64,000 bases of DNA, from positions 1,488,001-1,552,000 of the forward strand of contig NZ_CP011456.1 of assembly GCF_001277295.1 (NCBI RefSeq), written 5' to 3'. This DNA is from Anabaena sp. WA102 (lineage in GTDB: Bacteria; Cyanobacteriota; Cyanobacteriia; Cyanobacteriales; Nostocaceae). The notes beneath the pieces are model-generated. The model saw only the letters and a program-made list of their open reading frames with translations. It was not told the DNA's origin and did not search any database. Shown here piece by piece: positions 34,854 through 44,570 of the stretch; within the stretch, counting starts at the first letter, position 1; each line of letters opens with the position of its first letter. The translations under genes and the position numbers were made by a program.

Positions 34854-37800
34854 ATGAATCATCAACCATCGAATCAGGGTCAGCAAATTACAGTGTCAGA
34901 TACTAATTTTCCAGATACATATCCAGGACAAAAGTGGTTAGTAGAAGAAAGGGATGCTTGTGGAGTCGGGTTTATTACCCATCGTCAAAATATTGCCAGT
35001 CATGAAATTTTGGATCAAGCCTTAACTGCTTTAACTTGCTTAGAACATAGAGGGGGTTGTAGTGCTGACCAAGATTCTGGAGATGGTGCGGGGATATTAA
35101 CAGCGATTCCTTGGGAATTATTGGCACAAGACAAGAATCATGGCATTGATTTTGCCAAGCTGAGTAATATGGCGGTGGGGATGATATTTTTTCCCCAAGA
35201 CGCAACAGCCGCAAAAGCTGCTAAGGCTGCATTTGCACAAATAGCAGCAGAGGAGAGATTAACTATACTGGGCTGGCGAGTAGTTCCGGTGCGTCCAGAA
35301 GTATTAGGGATGCAAGCAAAAGAAAATCAACCCCAAATAGAACAGGTTATAATTTCTTGTGCTGATAAGAGCGGTGATGAACTAGAAAGAGAATTGTATA
35401 TTGCCCGTCGCCGCATTATGCAAGCGGGCAGAAAAATTTCTGAAGATTTCTATGTCTGTTCCTTGTCTAGCCGGACAATTGTTTATAAAGGCATGGTGCG
35501 TTCCGCTGTCTTGGGGGATTTTTACGAAGATCTAAAAAATCCGGCTTTTAAAGTGGCATTTGCAGTATATCATCGCCGCTTTAGTACCAATACGATGCCT
35601 AAATGGCCTTTAGCCCAACCAATGCGGTTATTAGGTCATAACGGAGAAATTAACACCCTGTTGGGGAATATTAATTGGATGATGGCACGGGAAGCCACCC
35701 TTAGTCATCCGATTTGGGAAGATCGGTTTGACGAACTCAAACCAATGGTGAACATTGATAATAGTGATTCTGCTACTTTAGATAATGTACTAGAGTTGTT
35801 GGTGCGTTCGGGACGCAGCCCTTTAGAAGGGTTAATGATGATGGTTCCCGAAGCGTATAAAAATCAACCTTCCTTGGCTGAATATCCCGAAATTGTGGAT
35901 TTTTATGAATATTACAGCGGTTTGCAAGAAGCATGGGATGGACCCGCGCTGTTAGTATTTAGCGATGGCAAAAAAGTTGGAGCAACATTAGATCGTAATG
36001 GTTTAAGACCTGCGCGTTATGTCATTACCAAAGATGATTATATTGTTGTTGCCTCCGAAGCTGGAGTTGTGGATTTCCCAGAAGAAAACATTCTCGAAAA
36101 AGGTAGACTCGGTCCAGGACAAATGATTGCGGTGGATTTAAACACCCAAGAAATCCTCAAGAACTGGGAGATTAAACAGCGCATTGCTAAACAACATCCT
36201 TATGGCGAATGGTTGCAACAATACCGCCAAGAATTGAGTAAGTTAGTGAAGGGTAAGTCTGTAGTTAATGGCAATGGTAACGGTAATGGGCATTTGTCAA
36301 CAAACAACGAACAACTGACAACTGACAAAATTGATTCACAAGTCTTATTGCAACAGCAAATTGCCTTTGGCTACACCATAGAAGATGTGGAAATGGTGAT
36401 TCACCCTATGGCTAGTACGGGTGCAGAAGCAACTTTCTGTATGGGAGATGATATTCCTTTAGCGGTATTGTCAGAAAAATCCCATTTGCTGTATGACTAT
36501 TTTAAACAGCGGTTTGCCCAAGTTACTAATCCAGCGATTGACCCTTTACGGGAAAAGTTGGTGATGTCGCTGACGGTGGAATTGGGTGAAAAGGGGAATT
36601 TATTAGAACCTAAACCGGAATACGCCCGCAGACTCAAGTTGGAGTCTCCTGTACTCACTCAAACAGAGTTAGAAACTATTAAGTTGTCAGGATTTGCAAC
36701 GGCTGAATTGTCAACTTTATTTCCCATAGCCACAGGACCAGATGGTTTAAAAACGGCTGTGGAATCTTTGCAAAAACAAGCTGCGGAATCGGTGCGGGCT
36801 GGTGCGAAGATTCTCATATTAAGTGACAGAACAGGTACAGGGATTGCGGCAGAATATACCTATATTCCTCCTTTATTAGCCATTGGTGCGGTTCACCATC
36901 ACTTAATCCGTGAAGGGTTACGGATGAAAACATCCTTAATTGTGGATACAGCCCAATGTTGGAGTACCCATCATTTTGCCTGTTTGTTGGGTTATGGTGC
37001 GGGGGCGGTTTGTCCCTATATGGCTTTAGATACTGTAACTGCTTGGTGGCATGAACCCAAAACTCAGCAGTTTATGACTAGGGGCAAAATTGCCACTCTG
37101 ACTTTAAATCAAGCCGTAGAAAATTATCGCAAAGCTATAGAATCGGGTTTGCTGAAAATCCTCTCGAAGATGGGTATTTCCCTACTTTCCAGTTATCAAG
37201 CGGCGCAAATATTTGAAGCTATTGGGATTGGTGGTGATTTGTTGGCTTTGGGTTTCCGGGGAACAACTTCCCGGATTGGTGGTTTAAGTGTGAGTGAATT
37301 AGCACAAGAGGTGTTATCTTTCCACAGTAAGGCTTTCCCGGAATTGACGGCGAAGAAGTTGGAAAACTTAGGTTTTGTCCAATACCGTCCCGGTGGTGAA
37401 TACCACATGAATAGCCCAGAATTGGCGAAGTCGCTGCATAAGGCTGTCAATGGTAAGCAGTATGACCATTATGAGGTTTATAAGCAACATCTGCACAATC
37501 GTCCGGTAACGGCGTTGCGTGATTTGCTAGATTTCCACAGCGAGCGCTCACCAATTCCTTTGGAAGAGGTGGAGTCAGTTAATGATATTGTTAAACGTTT
37601 CTGTACTGGTGGGATGTCTTTAGGGGCGTTATCACGAGAAGCACATGAAACTTTAGCGATCGCAATGAATCGCATTGGTGGTAGATCTAATTCTGGTGAA
37701 GGTGGCGAAGATCCGGTTCGTTACAACGTTTTAAATGATGTTGATACCGCTGGTAAATCTCCTACTCTGCCTCATCTCAATGGGTTGAAAAATGGTGACA

Positions 37801-39539
37801 CGGCTGCAAGTGCCATTAGACAAATTGCCTCAGGACGGTTCGGCGTTACTCCCCAATACTTAGCCACAGCCCAACAACTAGAAATCAAAATTGCCCAAGG
37901 TGCAAAACCAGGAGAAGGTGGACAGCTACCTGGACCCAAAGTAAGCCCTTATATTGCCATGTTGCGGCGTTCTAAGCCGGGTGTAACTTTGATTTCCCCG
38001 CCACCCCACCATGATATTTATTCGATTGAAGATTTAGCCCAGTTGATTTTTGACTTGCACCAAATTAATCCTAAAGCTCAAGTTTCGGTGAAATTAGTCG
38101 CAGAAATCGGGATTGGCACAATTGCTGCGGGTGTGGCTAAAGCTAACGCCGATATTATCCAAATTTCGGGACATGATGGCGGTACAGGTGCATCACCCCT
38201 CTCTTCGATTAAACACGCGGGTAGTCCTTGGGAATTGGGGCTAACGGAAGTGCATCGGGTATTGATGGAAAACAGCCTGCGCGATCGCGTCATCTTGCGG
38301 GTAGATGGTGGTCTGAAAAGCGGCTGGGATGTCCTAGTTGGGGCGTTAATGGGGGCAGAGGAGTTTGGGTTCGGTTCCATAGCTATGATTGCGGAAGGCT
38401 GCATTATGGCGCGGATTTGCCACACTAATAATTGTCCTGTGGGGATAGCTTCTCAAAAAGAAGAAATGCGGAAACGGTTTACTGGCATTCCCGAACACGT
38501 TGTTAATTTCTTCTACTTCATCGCGGAAGAGGTGCGGAGTCTGTTGGCTAAATTGGGATATCGTTCTTTATCAGAAGTAATTGGTCGCGCTGATTTATTA
38601 ACGGTGCGTTCTGAAGTTAGACTGAATAAAACACAAGCTTTGAATTTGGATTGTTTAACTAAGCTGCCAGATGCAAAAGTTAATCGTAGTTGGTTGGTGC
38701 ATGAAAAAGTTCACAGCAATGGACCAGTTTTAGATGATCAGTTACTAGCTGATGCAGATATTCAAGCCGCGATTCAGAATCAGGGTGAAGTTAGTAAAAC
38801 CGTTACCGTCGTAAATACTGATAGAACGGTCGGCGCAAGGTTAACTGGGGCGATCGCTCATAAATACGGTGACAACGGCTTTACAGGGCAAATAAACCTG
38901 AATTTCCAGGGAAGTGTGGGGCAAAGCTTCGGCGCATTTAACCTGGATGGTGTGATTCTCAACTTAGTAGGGGAAGCAAACGACTATGTTGGTAAGGGCA
39001 TGAACGGTGGGGAAATTATTATTAAGCCCCCAGCCAATGCCACCTATAACCCAGCAGAAAACGTGATTGTAGGGAATACCTGCCTTTATGGGGCGACTGG
39101 TGGGGTGTTATTTGCCAATGGTTTAGCCGGAGAACGGTTTGCGGTGCGGAACTCTAAAGGTACAGCCGTAATTGAAGGGGCTGGTGATCACTGCTGCGAG
39201 TATATGACTGGTGGTGTAATTGTGGTTCTGGGTAAAGCTGGCCGCAACGTGGGTGCAGGTATGACAGGCGGTTTAGCTTATTTCCTTGATGAAGTCGGTA
39301 ATTTCCCTGATTTTGTCAATCATGCGATCGTCAAAGTGCAACGGGTTGTGAGTGAAGCAGGTGCAAAACAATTGTATGAGTTAATTCAAACTCATGCCCA
39401 GAAAACGGGTTCACCCAAGGCACAGGAAATTATTGCTAATTGGGAAGTATATTTACCTAAGTTCTGGCAATTAGTACCACCTTCTGAATCTGATAGTCCA
39501 GAAGCCAAAGTAGCAGAAAAACAATTGAGTTCTGTGTAA
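34854..39539 (+). CDS. gltS: Ferredoxin-type glutamate synthase, large subunit
   Basis: This enzyme makes two glutamates from glutamine and 2-oxoglutarate. The 1561-residue protein starts with a short propeptide. The amidotransferase nucleophile is Cys36 (ERDACGVGF), followed by the glutaminase domain to about 430, a central domain, the FMN barrel (GGRSNSGEGGEDP, QISGHDGGTGASP) and the 3Fe-4S cysteines ARICHTNNCPVGIA near 1185. The C-terminal GXGXG beta-helix (GGVIVVLGKAGRNVGAGMTGG) ends it. There is no NADPH-binding small-subunit gene beside it, which fits the ferredoxin-dependent form. Residues about 470-495 (VNGNGNGNG.. NNEQLTTDK) are a low-complexity insert encoded by repeat-like DNA. AGGA precedes the ATG by 8 bases. 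Confidence 0.97.
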   Translation: MNHQPSNQGQQITVSDTNFPDTYPGQKWLVEERDACGVGFITHRQNIASHEILDQALTALTCLEHRGGCSADQDSGDGAGILTAIPWELLAQDKNHGIDFAKLSNMAVGMIFFPQDATAAKAAKAAFAQIAAEERLTILGWRVVPVRPEVLGMQAKENQPQIEQVIISCADKSGDELERELYIARRRIMQAGRKISEDFYVCSLSSRTIVYKGMVRSAVLGDFYEDLKNPAFKVAFAVYHRRFSTNTMPKWPLAQPMRLLGHNGEINTLLGNINWMMAREATLSHPIWEDRFDELKPMVNIDNSDSATLDNVLELLVRSGRSPLEGLMMMVPEAYKNQPSLAEYPEIVDFYEYYSGLQEAWDGPALLVFSDGKKVGATLDRNGLRPARYVITKDDYIVVASEAGVVDFPEENILEKGRLGPGQMIAVDLNTQEILKNWEIKQRIAKQHPYGEWLQQYRQELSKLVKGKSVVNGNGNGNGHLSTNNEQLTTDKIDSQVLLQQQIAFGYTIEDVEMVIHPMASTGAEATFCMGDDIPLAVLSEKSHLLYDYFKQRFAQVTNPAIDPLREKLVMSLTVELGEKGNLLEPKPEYARRLKLESPVLTQTELETIKLSGFATAELSTLFPIATGPDGLKTAVESLQKQAAESVRAGAKILILSDRTGTGIAAEYTYIPPLLAIGAVHHHLIREGLRMKTSLIVDTAQCWSTHHFACLLGYGAGAVCPYMALDTVTAWWHEPKTQQFMTRGKIATLTLNQAVENYRKAIESGLLKILSKMGISLLSSYQAAQIFEAIGIGGDLLALGFRGTTSRIGGLSVSELAQEVLSFHSKAFPELTAKKLENLGFVQYRPGGEYHMNSPELAKSLHKAVNGKQYDHYEVYKQHLHNRPVTALRDLLDFHSERSPIPLEEVESVNDIVKRFCTGGMSLGALSREAHETLAIAMNRIGGRSNSGEGGEDPVRYNVLNDVDTAGKSPTLPHLNGLKNGDTAASAIRQIASGRFGVTPQYLATAQQLEIKIAQGAKPGEGGQLPGPKVSPYIAMLRRSKPGVTLISPPPHHDIYSIEDLAQLIFDLHQINPKAQVSVKLVAEIGIGTIAAGVAKANADIIQISGHDGGTGASPLSSIKHAGSPWELGLTEVHRVLMENSLRDRVILRVDGGLKSGWDVLVGALMGAEEFGFGSIAMIAEGCIMARICHTNNCPVGIASQKEEMRKRFTGIPEHVVNFFYFIAEEVRSLLAKLGYRSLSEVIGRADLLTVRSEVRLNKTQALNLDCLTKLPDAKVNRSWLVHEKVHSNGPVLDDQLLADADIQAAIQNQGEVSKTVTVVNTDRTVGARLTGAIAHKYGDNGFTGQINLNFQGSVGQSFGAFNLDGVILNLVGEANDYVGKGMNGGEIIIKPPANATYNPAENVIVGNTCLYGATGGVLFANGLAGERFAVRNSKGTAVIEGAGDHCCEYMTGGVIVVLGKAGRNVGAGMTGGLAYFLDEVGNFPDFVNHAIVKVQRVVSEAGAKQLYELIQTHAQKTGSPKAQEIIANWEVYLPKFWQLVPPSESDSPEAKVAEKQLSSV

Positions 39540-39672
39540 TTTGTCTGAATCAGGATGTACAGGATTTGAGGATTTACAGGATTTAATTAAATACTTTATC
39601 CTGTTTATCCTTTAATCCTTTTTTGTCTGAATCAGGATGTCCAGGATTTGAGGATTTCCAGGATTTAATTAA
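39540..39672. repeat. Two direct copies of TTGTCTGAATCAGGATGT repeat
   Basis: Copies start at 39540 and 39623, each running through CAGGATTTGAGGATTT to CAGGATTTAATTAA. A third copy starts at 43042 and a partial inverse at 43222-43268. It is a dispersed repeat of unknown origin. It lies directly after the gltS stop. Confidence 0.85.
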
Positions 39673-39768
39673 TAACTAGACATCTCCAGAAATTTAATTT
39701 CCTTACAACAACCGGAGCTTTTTAGGTTAAATTTCCGAGGTGTCTATTGCATTTGCAAGAAGTAGTAC

Positions 39769-40403
39769 CTACGAGCAAAGTTGGATAATTTGAGTTTGCA
39801 AGGCGAGTTTTTCATCTACACCAGATTTGAGCATTAGCTCAAGTTCCAATAGCATTTTTAAACTATTTTTCAGCTTGTTTACACAACAATTAGCAACCTC
39901 TTGGCGGATGTAATACAAGCGTTTGGGATTTTTCACGTCTGCAAGTTGGGCGATCGTATTGTCGTCTTGACACCCTGTGATGATCATCTGTTTGACTGTT
40001 AGCCAAGTGCGAAAGGTTGTAGTCAGGGTAGCGGTAATCTTTAAAGCTGGTTCGTTACAGTTAATTAAGTGTTCAACAAATTCTAATGCTTGAGCAATGT
40101 TACCCAAGCGAATGGCGTTGGCTAGTTGTAAACTATTAGCAGAATGGACTCCAACTGCAACAAAATTTCTTTTGAACACACTCCCAGTAATGTGCTGTTG
40201 GGCAAATGTACTAATCTTCCTCTACTCCCAACTGGTGGTGTCATGATATCGGATAATGCTTGAGGAATGGTTTCTTTAGATTCTGGGGGGTATTCTGTAT
40301 GGTTGAAGTTTGCCCATTGTTGATCTAGAGTGTGGGTTTTTAGTTGTTTGATGGTGCGAGTTAGAAAGAATTCGTTTTCACTAAAGTACAAGTATGTTGG
40401 CAT
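39769..40403 (-). pseudogene. holA-like gene (DNA polymerase III delta) with internal deletion and frame break
   Basis: Two overlapping minus-strand frames read parts of a clamp-loader delta subunit. The first, from ATG 40403 to 40122, gives the N-terminal MPTYLYFSENEFFLTRTIKQ, ALSDIMTPPVGSRGRLVHLP and SKEILLQLE, then stops. The second (open 40179-39769) gives the C-terminal domain: ANSLQLANAIRLGNIAQALE, NEPALKITATLTTTFRTWL, NPKRLYYIRQEV and LLELELMLKSG. The central 100-110 residues of domain II are missing and the two parts are out of frame at about 40140-40180. A cell needs an intact delta, so another copy should exist elsewhere, or this locus was damaged recently. Confidence 0.75.
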
Positions 40404-40644
40404 GGTAGTACGGCAATTGTATTGTCGTACATGAGCGTTAGCTCTAAGCCTACTATAATTTTGTTTGCATGGGAAAGCAGTCATTCAACAAAATGGCACT
40501 TTCGTTCTTCAACTTGGGTTACTTAATGTCATATTGAAATCACTGCTGACAAACTGTCAAAGATAGTTGACGTTCAGTCAAGAGTGTATGATAATGTTTT
40601 ACACAAGTCAATATATCTGTCTGTCGTGCTTTCAAAATCATACA

Positions 40645-40995
40645 ATGCCCCATCTAAGAAGCTTTTATGTAGTACATCCTGATGATTGGCTGCTTCAAGA
40701 GTTCAGTCTAGGGATTCAGAACCGTTCTAAAGAATCAATTCGTCAGTGGATACTCCGAGAACTTCTAGAAACTTATAACTACCCAACTGGCTGGTTAGAA
40801 AATCAAATCAGTTTAGTTGACTCTGAAAGTTTGGAGTTAGAAGTTGAAGACTTTTTTGGGATTCGTTTGTTAACAACTAATGGAGAACCTTTTTTTTGGA
40901 TTTCTATTAGCGAGGAAAATGAATTAGAAAAGGCTGAAAATCGTCTAGTATCAATCTTAACGGGTGACAAGGCGGCTAAAGAGCTTGTTTCATAA
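40645..40995 (+). pseudogene. Gene truncated by IS insertion; resembles HsdR N-terminal or PDDEXK-like protein
   Basis: The frame from ATG 40645 gives RSFYVVHPDDWLLQEF, SKESIRQWILRELLETYNYP, WLENQISLVDSESLELEVED, FFGIRLLTTNGEPFFWISI and ENRLVSI. The last 13 codons (from 40956) are the terminal repeat of the IS, so the native C-terminus is lost. The YNYP..WLE.QI pattern followed by an acidic strand resembles the N-terminal fold of type I restriction R subunits, but this is a loose match. Upstream ATGs at 40588 and 40594 and a TTG at 40567 extend the frame. The true start is not settled. Confidence 0.4.
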
Positions 40996-42273
40996 GGGAT
41001 AGAGCCTGAAAGCCCCGTTGAAAAAAGAGGCGTTTATGAGGCTTGAGATTGATTAAATTCAGAGCTAAATCAGCCCATAATTCCATACCATAAATCCATA
41101 GTTGTCCGTAGAGAGCAAAGCTAAAATCACTTTGACGTGGGTACTTGTCCTGATGTTGTTGAATACGTCCGGCATAAGTCTCTATACCTAATTTTTTCAT
41201 CCGTTGACCGTGCATAGTGGCTAAACTATAAGCAATGACAATCAATAATACTAAAGCTAAAAAGCGAGTTTCATTTACTTTAGTATCCTCTAAATTATAA
41301 CCACCAGTTTTACAATCCTTAAAGAATTGCTCAATTCCCCATCGACATCTATAGAGGCATAAAGTTTGTTGGAGAGTTGGTAGATTCGTCAAGATATACC
41401 AAGGTTCTTTTGGTCCAGAGTTCCGATATTTTCTCTTCCAATAAACAGCGATATTAAATAAGCCTAATTCATCCCCTTTACCACATTTAACTTTTTCATA
41501 AAATCTCGACATTCCTGGCTTAAATCCTTGATTTTTAAGAACTTGATATTCTTGTTCAGGTTTTTCTTGAAAATAAAGGTTTTTCTTCTGGCGTAAAGCG
41601 AAGTAAACTCCTTGCTCATCAAGCCATTTAGCCAGTTTTGGACTATGAAATTCTCTGTCTGCTAACACCACAATTCGACATTTTTTTAACAACTTTATTG
41701 CTGTCTTTATTAATCTTTTCTGTGTTTGTAAATTACTATTTCCGACATGATTTAATGTTTCCCAATATAGTGGTAGGGCATGAGTACCCCATACCAATGT
41801 CACCATAAATATATTTCGCCCCTTCCACTGTGTTCTATCCAGTGCTACCATCCAATAACCATATTTTTGATACTGTTTTTTATGAAAATAACGGCGCTGT
41901 TCTCGATTCAGTTGTTTTGGTGTTAACGATTGTCTAATCCAATATTTTATCAATGGAAACCATAATAATTTTACGCAGAGTTTACCTATTCCTAAAAATC
42001 TTTGTAGATTACGTTTCCTGCTTTCATATTTAATTGGTTGGGGAAACAAGCTGGCCAATTTTGACAGTTTTACTTGGCGATGAGCCTGTATTAATAACAA
42101 CAATATCTCTAGTGTCAAATACTGCTGTTCACTCAAATGCTTTCGGAAAATTGTTTGATATGATTGTGGTAACATTTTTTGCTTCGGGGGCTTCTTTGTC
42201 CCTATTTTTTTACTCCCTTATTTTCTCAAATTATTGCCACATCTCATCTTCAACCGCCTTGTCACCCGTTAAG
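40956..42273 (-). mobile_element. IS4-family insertion sequence, 1318 bp
   Basis: Perfect 20-bp terminal inverted repeats (CTTAACGGGTGACAAGGCGG) lie at 40956-40975 and 42254-42273. They enclose one transposase gene on the minus strand. The flanking bases (CTAGTATCAAT and ACCTCCTCTCG) do not match, so no target duplication is visible. The left flank is a truncated gene. Confidence 0.85.
40976..42175 (-). CDS. IS4-family transposase
   Basis: This 399-residue DDE transposase shows the first Asp region YWMVALDRTQWKGRNIFMVT, the second Asp in RIVVLADREF, and the YREK-type Glu region YRCRWGIEQFFKDCKTGGYNLEDT. The N-terminal helical domain and the C-terminal WADLALNLINLKPHKR complete the protein. 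The length and catalytic motifs are intact, so it may be active. The stop codon overlaps the inner edge of the terminal repeat at 40976. Confidence 0.93.
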   Translation of the reverse strand: MLPQSYQTIFRKHLSEQQYLTLEILLLLIQAHRQVKLSKLASLFPQPIKYESRKRNLQRFLGIGKLCVKLLWFPLIKYWIRQSLTPKQLNREQRRYFHKKQYQKYGYWMVALDRTQWKGRNIFMVTLVWGTHALPLYWETLNHVGNSNLQTQKRLIKTAIKLLKKCRIVVLADREFHSPKLAKWLDEQGVYFALRQKKNLYFQEKPEQEYQVLKNQGFKPGMSRFYEKVKCGKGDELGLFNIAVYWKRKYRNSGPKEPWYILTNLPTLQQTLCLYRCRWGIEQFFKDCKTGGYNLEDTKVNETRFLALVLLIVIAYSLATMHGQRMKKLGIETYAGRIQQHQDKYPRQSDFSFALYGQLWIYGMELWADLALNLINLKPHKRLFFQRGFQALSLMKQAL

Positions 42274-42664
42274 ACCTCCTCTCGTTTTTAGGAGAAAACG
42301 AGACATTTGATTGATTCGCTTACACGCCATAGGAGTTGCTTTTATGATTGCAATGGCGGCATTCTCAGGTGTCACTATAAACTCACTCGTAATTTAGCAG
42401 TAGTATTTTACAACAAAAGTGTTAAGTAGACGTGAACCTGAGATATAAGATATAAGATATAAGTAAGTACGATTCGTTCTGGAGAAACTCAGTTTTTTGG
42501 GCGGATTTCAGGCTTTAGTAGAGTAACTCTTATATTGTATGCCTATGCCATAGAGGTGACTTTCTAGCTTAGGCATCCAGGTAGCTTGGAGAGAAAAAAA
42601 TTATAGGCGATCGCCTATGGTAATGGAGTGGGCGATCGCTCTCATCATTAGTATAATCCCCCAC
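42274..42664. other. Intergenic, no gene seen
   Basis: It contains a run of GATATAA heptamers (about 42440-42464) and two HIP1 sites (near 42608 and 42633). No ORF continues the gene interrupted by the IS. Confidence 0.45.
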
Positions 42665-42979
42665 TCAAAACAAACTCAACTGCTTTCCCACATCACCTTG
42701 AGGCTCAACAACCGAAAGTAACTCATCTCGTTTTTTAGCCATCAACTCCAAATAATACCCACTGGAATAGCTTTCAGAATTAGTCAGTCCCCGAACTCCT
42801 TGATAAAACGTCACAACATCCCCAGTATTACCCAGAACCAAAAGAGCCTTTTCACCCTTCTTAATTTTCCGAGTAACCTGTAACTGTTCCACAGGAAAAT
42901 CACCAGAACGAATAACCTTGGTTAATTCTTTGAGTCTGAGTCGTTCCCTGGTGAGATAATCGAGAATACTTAATCCCAC
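42665..42979 (-). pseudogene. Fragment resembling the C-terminal end of a family B DNA polymerase
   Basis: This is a 104-codon frame. It includes LTRERLRLKELTKVIRSGDF, QLQVTRKIKKGEKALLVLGN, GDVVTFYQGVRG, and SSGYYLELMAKKRDELLSVV, ending VGKQLSLF. The L-x-L-x-x-x-x-x-I-x-x-G-D/N-F..VTR/K pattern and the QLSLF tail are of the kind seen at the end of B-family polymerases. The polymerase core is absent; upstream sequence on this strand is a dispersed repeat. It is either a remnant or a small protein of another kind. The assignment rests on my reading of the motif only. Confidence 0.4.
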
Positions 42980-43041
42980 TCATTGCGTATTTGGAGATGT
43001 CTACTTTATCTGTATTTATCCTGTTTATCCTTTCATCTTTT

Positions 43042-43088
43042 TTGTCTGAATCAGGATGTCCAGGATTTAAGGATTTACAGGATTTAAT
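43042..43088. repeat. Third copy of the TTGTCTGAATCAGGATGT repeat
   Basis: It matches 39623-39672 with a few changes (CAGGATTTAAGGATTTACAG). It adjoins the polymerase-like fragment. Confidence 0.8.
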
Positions 43089-43275
43089 TACGATTATGTG
43101 CATCTTCATCCAGAATTGGTATAAGCTGAGAAACATTTAATTTGCATAATTAAAACAGGCAGGATGCCTGTTCCACAAGAGTTTTAGTTGTGAGCAATAT
43201 ACAATCTAAATGTCCAACAGCTTATTCATCCTGTTCATCCTTTAATCCTGGTTATCCTGATTCTGACATTTTTAT

Positions 43276-44214
43276 TTATGGTTTCTTCGCTTTTTGAGAT
43301 TTTGTTTTATTATGGGCAACTAACTGGGGATATTGATCTTGCATTTCTAAAAGTTCGGGAACAGTCACAAATTCATAACCCTGTTTCCGAAACCTGCTAA
43401 TGATTTCTGGTAAGGCTTTGACAGTGTGAGAGCGATCGCCACCACCATCGTGCATTAACACAATACCCCCTGGTTTAGCTTCCCTAAAGATGTTATTAAT
43501 TAGTCTTGGCACACCCGGACGTGAATAGTCCATAGAATCAGACGACCACATAATAACAGCATATTTATTACTTTTAGCATAAGCCGCTACTCCATTCCTC
43601 ATGTTTCCTCCTGGTGGACGAAACAGACTGGTTTTTATACCAGTAGTCTTATAAATTATGTCTGTTGTATTAGCAACTTCGTAAGCTGCTGTCTGTGCAT
43701 TCATGTGATGATACCAATGATGCCAAGTATGATTAGCAATAATATGACCATCTGTAACTACCCGTTTTGTTAAATCTGGATAGTTTTTGACATTTTGTCC
43801 AACAACAAAAAATGTTCCCTTAATATTATTTTTCTTGAGAATATCTAATACTTTGGCGGTGCTACTAGGCCAAGGTCCGTCATCAAACGTTAGGGCAATA
43901 ACTTTGTTTCCTGGGGGAAGTTTAGCCTCGCTAATGACAATCCCTTGAAAGTTAGATGGTACATCAGTGGAAACCCCTTTGGCTTGTGCTTCTTGTTGCC
44001 AAGTGGTAAGCATTTCTGTTTTAAATTCCTCTAACCGCTGCTGAGTTTTCACATTAGCTGCAATATCTTTATTTTTAACAATTACACCTTGACTTTGAGC
44101 ATCAGAGATTTTCGCTTTGAATAAAATCATCAAAGCAATGCTTAAAGTGCCAGTTAGTCCAAGTATTGCAATTAATATTCCCTGCTTTCCAAAAAAAGAC
44201 TTATTATTTTCCAC
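43276..44214 (-). CDS. Membrane-anchored polysaccharide deacetylase (NodB domain)
   Basis: This is a 312-residue protein. Residues 15-35 form a membrane anchor (LIAILGLTGTLSIALMILF), then a coiled, charged stretch, then the NodB domain from about 100 to 300. Its five motifs are present: VIALTFDDGPWP with the catalytic Asp and metal Asp, IIANHTWHHW with the two metal His, LFRPPGGNMR, MWSSDSMDY and GGIVLMHDGGG. It should remove acetyl (or formyl) groups from a cell-envelope sugar outside the membrane. On the same strand, 356 bp upstream, lie a small DMT carrier and a GT2 enzyme, followed by two GT39/83 enzymes. This set resembles Arn-type lipid modification. Confidence 0.93.
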   Translation of the reverse strand: MENNKSFFGKQGILIAILGLTGTLSIALMILFKAKISDAQSQGVIVKNKDIAANVKTQQRLEEFKTEMLTTWQQEAQAKGVSTDVPSNFQGIVISEAKLPPGNKVIALTFDDGPWPSSTAKVLDILKKNNIKGTFFVVGQNVKNYPDLTKRVVTDGHIIANHTWHHWYHHMNAQTAAYEVANTTDIIYKTTGIKTSLFRPPGGNMRNGVAAYAKSNKYAVIMWSSDSMDYSRPGVPRLINNIFREAKPGGIVLMHDGGGDRSHTVKALPEIISRFRKQGYEFVTVPELLEMQDQYPQLVAHNKTKSQKAKKP

Positions 44215-44570
44215 AGTGTAACTCCTTCAAGGGACGAGCAACCATTGATGGCAGTGATAGCTCTGACGGTAGGTTATAACACATTTTTCTAAAAATTGAG
44301 GTAGTTTACCATACTCTGAAGTATGATGTCCTTGGTATTCATGTATATTCTGCTGATTGAACTCATGATTCACTATTAAAGAAAAAATAATTTTTTCCTC
44401 AATGCCATGAGTAGTTAGATGATAATTAACTGAAGATAGTTTCTCATTTACGAATGAGATTTAGTAGTTACATTAGCTACTAATCTAACCTTGAGTGGAT
44501 ATACTTTTATCATAGATTGATAACTTTTCCATAATAGTGGATTTAGCAGAAAAAATTAACATTTGTTCTG
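44215..44570. other. Intergenic, no gene seen
   Basis: This AT-rich spacer lies between the deacetylase gene and the DMT gene. No ORF or long inverted repeat is visible. Confidence 0.45.

Noticed and set aside
40956..42273. 20-bp inverted sequences considered as a duplicated host gene part
   Set aside because: They sit exactly outside the transposase on both sides and are better explained as IS terminal repeats.
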